NCBI GenBank assembly: GCA_005408345.1
Contig: SEMN01000088.1
Location: 1,302,001 to 1,366,000 of the forward strand
Reading direction: 5' to 3'
Length of the DNA stretch: 64,000 bases
Origin: Macquaria australasica
Lineage: Eukaryota > Chordata > Actinopteri > Centrarchiformes > Percichthyidae
In this document: positions 11,701 through 20,700 of the stretch, one piece after another
How positions within the stretch are numbered: position 1 is the stretch's first letter
Layout of the letters: each line of letters opens with the position of its first letter
The notes under the pieces: generated by a model
The model's database searches: none
Seen by the model: only the letters and a program-made list of their open reading frames with translations
Told to the model about the DNA's origin: nothing
Position numbers and translations under genes: made by a program

Positions 11701-14700
11701 ACTTGTTTGGGCTTTTTGAACAACTTGTGCGACAGTAACTAACTACAGCTGACTGTGCAGGGATTACACACTAAAAGGAGGCTGAACACTCAGAAGGTGA
11801 AGGAGGACGTGGTGGATTTTGCTCGATTAAAGTGGCCTTTACTCTTCTCACGCTTCTACGAGGCTTTCAAATTCTCAGGTTGGTAGCACAGAAGCTCTTA
11901 CTGTAAACTCTGTCTTACTACTGTACGTATCTGTGGGGTTTTTCATGCATTCAGCACCATCTGTCCACAGGGCCAAGTCTGCCCAAGAATGACGTGATCG
12001 TGGCCGTGAACTGGACTGGGGTTTACTTTGTGGATGAACAGGAGCAGGTCCTTCTGGAGCTCTCGTTCCCAGAGATCACTGCTGTGTCCAGTAGCAGGTA
12101 CGATAACGCCATGTCCCCTAAACCAGAGGTGACAGAGCATTCGCAGTCAGAACCCCAAAAAGCTCTGGAACGAGCTGCCTGCGGAAATCAGGTCGGCAGA
12201 ATCAGTGACCTCTTTTAAATCTTTTCTTAAAACATAATTTTATCAGAGAGGTTTACCTGATTTTTCTTGATTTTTACTGACTTCCCTTTTGTTGGTTTTA
12301 TTTGTTTTCTGTGTTTTGTTTTATTTGTTATTAATTTATCGGAAATTGTTCATGATCTGCTTGTTGTGAAGTTGTTGCCTTGTGTGAAACATTTTGTAAC
12401 GTGGTTTTAGAAAAGTGCTCTATAAATTAAGAATGTTATGTCCTTGAAGCAACACTGATAAAAAATACTGCATGTTTAAAAAAGATACAAGGAAAAATAT
12501 GCCTATTTCCAAATACAGTTTAACAAAAAATGTAAATTCCATGTGTAGCATGGTAGAGTGAGTAGCTGTCTGGTTGAGGGTCTTGTTAGTCATTTCCCAA
12601 GCCAAAGGCCTGCAAGATTTAAGTGTTAAATATTGTCATTAAGGATTGATAGTAGCTACAACATTGGACACGACAGCAGTTCCCCACAAATAAAAGGACT
12701 GAACTGCTAGTGTTTCTAGAAACTCTTTGTCTAGTTTAACTGTCCAACAGTGGAGTACAAAAGTCGACTAGTATAAGTGCAATAATGGAGCAGAGTTACT
12801 AATGATCATTTGTCAACAGGAAAGCTGACATAAAAAAAAATGTTGGTGTTCTTTAGGAACTGAATCCCCAAACTGAAATAATTACTTTTTTATTGTCCAC
12901 CTTTTAGAGCTACTACATGATGACCCTGAGTTTTTTATTTTTCTCCTTAATTGAAGGGAAGAATTTGGGATATTTTTTTTTGTCATACATCGTGAAAAGC
13001 CTTGTGGTTAAACTGAAATTTAATTCTCCAGAGGGGGTAAACTCCAGGGCCAGAGTTTTACCTTGGCCACCATCAAGGGAGACGAGTACACGTTCACCTC
13101 CAACAATGCAGAGGACATCCGCGATCTGGTGGTCGCCTTCCTCGAGGGTCTGAGGAAGAAGTCCAAGTATGTGGTGGGACTGCTGGACTGTCCCAACCCT
13201 GGTAAGATTCAGTGACGGCTCGAAAAAAAAGCAAGCAAATCTGCTGCTGCTGTAGATGTATTTTTTGGAGCGGGAGTTTTTCCTTGCCACTGTCGCATAG
13301 TGCTTGCTCATGGTGGGAACTGTTGGGTCTCTGTAAATATAAAGAGTCGGTCTAGACTTGCTCTATTCGAAAAAGTGCCCTGAGATAACTTTGTTATGAT
13401 ATGGCGCTATATAAATAAAACTGAATTGAATTGAATTGAATTGGAGCGCCGAACCCTAAACTTCATGTATTTATTTCTATATATGTAATCTTTATCTCGC
13501 AGCAGGAGTAGATTCCACATTCTTGAGTTTCTCCAAGGGGGATTTGATCATCCTGGACGAACACGATGGAGAGCATGTGATGAACTCTGGCTGGGCTCAC
13601 GGCATCAACGACAGGACCAAACAGAGAGGGGACTTCCCTGCCGACTGCGTCTACGTGCTGCCCACTGTCACCAGACCGCAGTATGACCTAGTGGTGAGTG
13701 AGGCTAACGTCTGGTATCTGCATATTTAACACTTTAATACTGGTTGGTTTGTGCTTGCATCAACAGAATATTGCCACTTTTATTTTGCAACAATCTGACT
13801 GCTATAAACACGATATCTGCAGGTCCGTAAAAGTCTTAATTCAGTTTCGTCAACAAAAAAAACACCATAGAAGGTATTAAAAAGTCTCATTTAATTGACA
13901 AAAGACATAAATATTTTCTCTTGCCTTTCGTAGGCAGTGACGTTAGTTATAAATGTTCTTGTATGCAATTGCAGGCTGTCAAAAGACGTACATCTAAAAT
14001 TAACCAAGTAAATTGTGCTGCAGGAGGCTTGTTGATCCTTTTTTTTTTTTCAGGTGTTTCAGTCAGAACCATCAGACCTGCAGCAAACACTGCTCATTGA
14101 TTTTTAGTAAAAACTTAAATGAATTAATTGTTTTAAAACTGTTAATCCATCCATCCATTTTCTGTTGCTTATCCGAATCTAAGTCAGTTTAATTTAATTA
14201 CTTATATCATTAGGAATTGTTGTTATATCCTCTTGGGAAAATGTGATATAATAAATTAATTCTAGGCCATATCATCCCTACTGGTTTTCAATAACGCTTT
14301 TCATACTTTGGCCAGTATGACAAAAAGTGTTAATTAGTGAGCTTCAGAGGTGCTGGTAGGTGCTAGCCGTTTCCCCCTGCTTCGAGTCTTTATGCTAAGC
14401 TAGGCTAACCACCTCCTGACTCCGGCTTCATACTTTGATATGAGATAGATTCCTTTATAAATTCTCTACATTACAGTCAGTAACTAGCATCCCTCGATAC
14501 ATTTATAAAAATCTAATTAAATAATAGATTTTGATCGTAGTCTTTTAACTCGGACGTCTCCTCTCTCACTCAGGCTCTGGTGACTATGACTCCTGATCAG
14601 AGGCGAGAATCCATTGGTTTGTCCCACGTGAACCCTTCTGACAAGGAGGACAAAACAAAGGCGTACACACTGGAGGAGTTCTCCTACGACTACTTCAGGT

Positions 14701-17700
14701 GTGTTTCCTAATTTCACATATAAAGTGTAAACTTGTCTTTCAAAACAGTGTAAAATGGACTGACTTTCCAGTCTGATCAGTGCAGTTTGTTTCATTTCTA
14801 ATCCCTCCTGTGTGTCTGCAGGCCTCCTCCTAAGAGCACTCTGAGCAGGGTGATGATCTCCAAGTCCAGAGGGAAGGAGCGTCTGTGGAGCTGCACCAGG
14901 GAGCCTCTCAAACAGCCTCTGCTGAAGAAAGTCTTGGCTCACGAGGAGCTCTCCCAGGAGGCCTGCCTGGCCTTCATAGATATCCTTTAGTTGTGTGTGT
15001 GTGTGTGTGTGTGTGTCTTGTTTTGTCTTTAATCTCTTTTTATTCTCTTTAATCTCCAACGCTTTTTTCCCCCCAAACTTACTTGGACTTTACTTCCCAG
15101 TATTAGTTTGAAGAATTTCTGCCTTATTCACTTTATTTATTATCTGATAACTGATTAATCGTTTCAGCTCTACACATGGTTACCACAATGAGAAAACTTA
15201 GTATTAAACAGCTCTCAGTTTGGATCCAAACTCAATCCCAGTAAGCCTGGAGGAAGGAGTCAGATATCTTTTATTTACATCTGAAAGTTAAGAAAACTTA
15301 AATTCTTGTTCCCTTTTGTCATGTTTTTGTATTCTTGTCTTGTTTAAACTGGATTTTATTTATTGATTTATTACTTTGTCAGGGACAATGCAAAAAAAAA
15401 ACATTACACATAAAACATAACCTGGTACAGACGTATTGCATAGAGAATTTCAGGCCAATTTGCAAGGCTTTTCTGCTTAAAAAGATCATAACATATCATC
15501 ATTAGCAAGAGTACATTAGTTAAATTGAGCTCATAATACCTGCCAATCAGGTCTAATCGATATTCTCTTCCAAAATCAAAGACGTGTTCCTGTTGTTGGG
15601 TTGATGGTTGAGGTCTTTAACCTCGGCTGTACCTGTCATGAAGTATATGGGCGACTACCCGTCCAAACGGGTGCGATCGGTCAACGAGCTCACTGACCAG
15701 ATCTTTGAGGGAGCGCTGAAGGCCGAGCCGCTCAAAGATGAGATCTTCTGTCAAATTCTCAAACAGCTCACTGATAATCACATCAAGTAAGTCTGAAGCA
15801 CACACACACACACACACTTCAAAGATTGTCATCAACATGGTGGTCAAAGTTTTGTTTTTCTTACATGTATTTTATTTAGAATTAGAAAACATCCCATTAA
15901 TGCCTGTGTCTTGGCTTTCGTACTCTTAGAAGCACATCATGGGAGCATTCAGTAGGTGCACTATATGGCCAAAAGTATGCGGACACCTGAACGTTACACT
16001 CGTTTCAAAACCATGTGCGTTAATCCGGGGATTTGCTGCCGTTCAGCCACGAGCATTATGTTTCATTAGGATTAATTTAACCCTGTCATTAGGATGGGGT
16101 TGAGGTCTGTATAATGTATAAAATGACAATGTGATGATGTGAAAGGTGACGAACCTGCAGAGAATTAGCACCTGAATCTGCAGCTCCCCTCAGCTTCAAG
16201 TTTCAGCTCATTGTTTAGCCGTCTGGCTGCAGCTTTACTGTTCTGGTTTGCTCTCATTGCATCATTTTAGGCCACAGAAGCTCTAAAAACCCACTGCACA
16301 CTACCTGCTCAGCACTATAAACAGCAGACAGACACAGTTAGAAACCAGCTGGTGAACATGGTGGGGCATTTAGCAGCTAAAGAGGCGGATATTTCCCTCA
16401 GGAGTTGTTAGAGATCAAAGAGCTAAAAGGAGAGTGAATATTAGACTTACATTCTACAAGTGGACAGAAACACGACTCCAAACTGTGTAAATGTATAAAT
16501 AAGCAACTGTTTGCTGACAGCTTCGCCGCATCAACTTAAAATGTGATGTTGTGTTCACAACTAGTTTCCGCCGTGTGTGTGTGCATGTGCAGGTACAGTG
16601 AGGAGAAGGGCTGGGAGCTGCTGTGGCTCTGCACTGGTTTGTTTCCTCCCAGTAACATCCTGCTGCCTCGCGTCCAGAAGTTCCTCCAGGCCAAGAAACA
16701 CTATCCGCTGGCTCCAGACTGCATGCAGCGGCTACAGAAAGCCTTACGGTAACACACACACACACACACTTTCTATTGTGTTCACTTTACATCCATCTCA
16801 CCTCTCCTCTGTTTTTATTTGTTGTAGAAATGGATCAAGGAAGTACCCTCCTCACCTGGTGGAGGTGGAGGCCATCCAGCACAAGACCACTCAGATCTTC
16901 CACAAAGTTTACTTCCCTGATGACTCAGACAAGGTGACGACTAAAATCCAAATGTTTATTATTATGTAATAAATGCAAAGATTAGACCGATTCTGTATGT
17001 GGGGCTCATATCTGCTATTATTTAAAAATCAACAGTTTGTCTGTTAAGCACTTAAAGTGAGACTATGAAACTTTTAAAAGAAGAAATAACAAACTTTTCC
17101 TCTTTTCAAATGAAAAGTTGAATTAATTAACAATAAAATGCACTCAGCGTTACTTGTTCTGATATGACCACCAGACCATGGTGGCTAATGTTAGCTAACT
17201 TTAGATAAATATTACTGTGTAACAGACATTACTGAGTCAATTGGCTGTCTTTGTGACTCTTTTCTACTTGTGCTATTCCGTGTTTTAACATTTACTGGAC
17301 GATTATACCATGATTGTCATCCTATTTTCATGCATGCAAGAAAAAAATAACACGCTTTTCCTCTTTTCAAATGAAAACTTGTATTTATAGGCAATAAAAT
17401 GCACCCTTGCTCAATTAAATACACTAATGTGTTCAGCAGCTACAGGCTTTCTTGTTCTGGTTTGACCAGTAGCTTATGGTGGCTAATATTATTAGCTAAC
17501 GTTAGCCAACTCTTGTCTTGACTCTTGTCTGTCTGTGCCACTGTTACACTATGTTTTAGCATTTACCATTATCCCGTAATGTGTCACTTTTGGCTACAGT
17601 TGTCTCGCTTTAACACAGATTCTATTGAGACATTTGGATCAGACTCCTTATATCTAAAGAAGCATTTTAACATTATCCAAACAGTTCCGAATGATTTTTA

Positions 17701-20700
17701 TGAGCCTACAAGGTCAGAAAACAGTTGAAATCAATCAGTATAATCCCTCAACGTACTTGAAAACAATCATAATTGGAGACGTTTATTAACACATGCTGTA
17801 CATGGCCCTTCTGTTAACCTGCTACTGTGAACATATCTGCCATAAAAACACATTTTTTATAAGCAGCCGTTTCAGTTTGGCCTGTTTGTGTTAACTTCAG
17901 GTGTTTGAAGTGGAGTCGAGCACCAAAGCCAAAGACTTCTGCCACAACATCTCCGGACGTCTTCTGCTCAAATCCTCCGAAGGCTTCAGTCTTTTTGTGA
18001 AGATCACTGACAAGGTGAAGACAGCGAGAACCCTCCTTATCTGGATTCTAGTGACTATCTGTTGAGTAACTGCAGGGGTTGAGGGTTTTCTTCAGCAGAA
18101 AGCACAGCAAGCACATGTTTGTGAGACGCATCTTGCACATAAAACAACTACAAATGCTTTATAGAGAATTTCAGTTTGTGATTTTCTGGTTCTCCAGGTC
18201 ATCAGTGTGCCGGATGGCGACTTCTTCTTCGACTTCGTGAGGCACCTGACTGACTGGATCAAGAAAGCCAGACACGTGAAAGATGGTAAAATAAAAAGAT
18301 TTTACTTTTCTTTAAAGCTCGTGTGTTTTTATCTTTTCATTGATTTATCCAGGGTTCTTACAAAATCTTGAAAGTTTGGAAAATTTCAACAGCTATGTTT
18401 TCAAGGTTAAGAATATGCTTTCATTTCAAATATACTCCTTGAAAAATTCTTGATTTTCAACATAATCTGGTGTTTCATCATCTACACAATCACTCATGTA
18501 AACCAAAAATCTTTTAATATTTGAAATGAAACCATCCTGTCATCATATTTATTTGTTGTGATGATAAAGGCTTCAAGAGTCTGGAAATCTTTGGTTTAGG
18601 TACCTTTTTTAAAAGTGCTTGAATATTACTTTTAAAAAGCTGTTCATCTTCCTGTAACTGTTTCTTGTCGCCTCTGTGTGCTGGCTGTGCAGGTGTGGTG
18701 CCTTCACTGACGTATCAGGTGTTCTTCATGAAGAAGCTGTGGACTAACACCGTGCCAGGGAAAGACTCCATGGCTGACTCTATCTTCCACTACTACCAAG
18801 TGAGTGGCCTCTGTTAACGGATCCCAGAAATGTTCACAAAATCTTATTTTATTTAAAACAACTTAACAGATGTATAGACATTGTGAAATGAATGGTTTCC
18901 AGGTATTTTTAGGGCATTTCTTGTTATTTACTTGAATGCTTTGAGACACTGAAACCTGACAAACTGCAATCAAATCACTGTGAATGAACACCAGACTAGT
19001 TTGAAACCCTAAACAAATTAGAGCTGTGGGCTGTGATCCAGAGTCTGGAACCAGGCTCGACAAATGGCCTCTAGATCAGGGATTTTCAAAGTCTGAGACT
19101 GTGGGCCTCCCCTCAGACTATGCTTGAAAAAAGGTCTCAAGGCCTCATCCCCCCTTAGTTTACTTGCTTAGTTTCGCTCAATTCCTGGATGCCTTTGGGA
19201 TCATGATAATGTTATTTGATCCCATAGACACTCAACAATTGAGCCAAAATAGCTTAATATTGCTGTTTGACACCAAATACATAAAAAAGGTGTGTCCTGA
19301 GGCATTTATTAGTTTCAGGTCTGAGAAAAACAGTAAAATTCCCCAAAACTACTGTATCTCTGAACTTTCTCTAACCAAATCACACACATTTAGGCTTATA
19401 ATTCACTGAGCCTCCCCTGAAACAGTTTGGAACCCACCTGCCATTTTGAGAACCCCTGCTCTAGATCATTAAAATCCCGAGTTGTGTCCTGAAAGTATCA
19501 TGTGGCTAAATAAGAACACGCACCTCAGCTAGAATGAGCTAATTTTTCTATGAATTGTTTTGATAAGACAAAGTGGTGAACGCCTCTTCATTAGAGATTT
19601 CATTGATAACTGACACCACTGTGTTGAGCTCTCTCACATTTTTGCTGACCTCTAGTGGTTTCTCACCTTGCTGCAATGTGTATTAAGTTATTCTTTAAAT
19701 AGATTATATTCCTTTTATATTGACCTAACAGCGACTGTCTTCCCTCTGCAGGAGCTGCCTAAGTATCTGCGAGGCTACCACAAGTGTTTGAGGGAGGAGG
19801 TGCACCAGTTGGCAGCGCTGATCTACAGGGTGAAGTTTGAGGAGGACAAATCCAACTTCCACAACATTTCCAAGATCCTGAAAGAGCTCGTCCCCCAGGA
19901 CCAGATCAGACACCTGTCGCCCGACGACTGGAGGAGGGTGAGCGGACATATTAGAGCAGAGTAAAATCAGGGTTTCATGGCAGAGTGTTCAGACGCGTTT
20001 ATATCTTCCTGGTGTGTCTCCCTCTCAGTCCATCATGTCGCTGTTCAACAAGCACTCAGGAAAGACTCGAGAAGAAGCCAAACTCTCCTTCCTCAAAATC
20101 ATTTACAAGTGGCCCACGTTTGGTTCTGCCTTTTTTGAAGTCAAGGTAACGACGTTAGACTACAGTAATTAGTTTTTAAAAGCTGAATATAAATGTAAGT
20201 TTTGGAGCTGTTGCATATTGTTTTTTTAGTGGTAGAAGATGTATTCTGATATTTTACTACAGTGTAGAAGTACTCTGTTACAAGTTTAAGTACAAAAGTA
20301 TTATCAAAATATATTTAAACTATCAAAAGTAAATGCAGGATGGCTTAATTATTATAATTATTGATGCATTAATGTAAATCACTTTAATGTTGCAGCTGGT
20401 AAAGGTGGAGGTAATTTACATTACTTTATATCCTGCTGGGTAGCTTAACCTATAATATAATTTATTAGTTGATTATATTTTGTATTAATATGAATCTGCA
20501 AAGTAACTTAAGTTGTCAAATAAATGGAGTATAAAGTAACAAAATGGAAATACTTAAGTACGGTAGTTGAGTAAATGTACTTAGTTACATTCCACCACTG
20601 TTTTTACAATTATTCTATTTTGTTCTTTCTGCAGCAAACAACTGATCCAAATTACCCAGAAACCCTCCTGATAGCGATCAACAAGCATGGAGTCAGTCTC

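Noticed and set aside
13032..13035. Alternative acceptor AG two bases downstream for the myo7a exon
   Set aside because: Its use gives R-G-stop immediately. The upstream AG keeps the conserved FERM frame.
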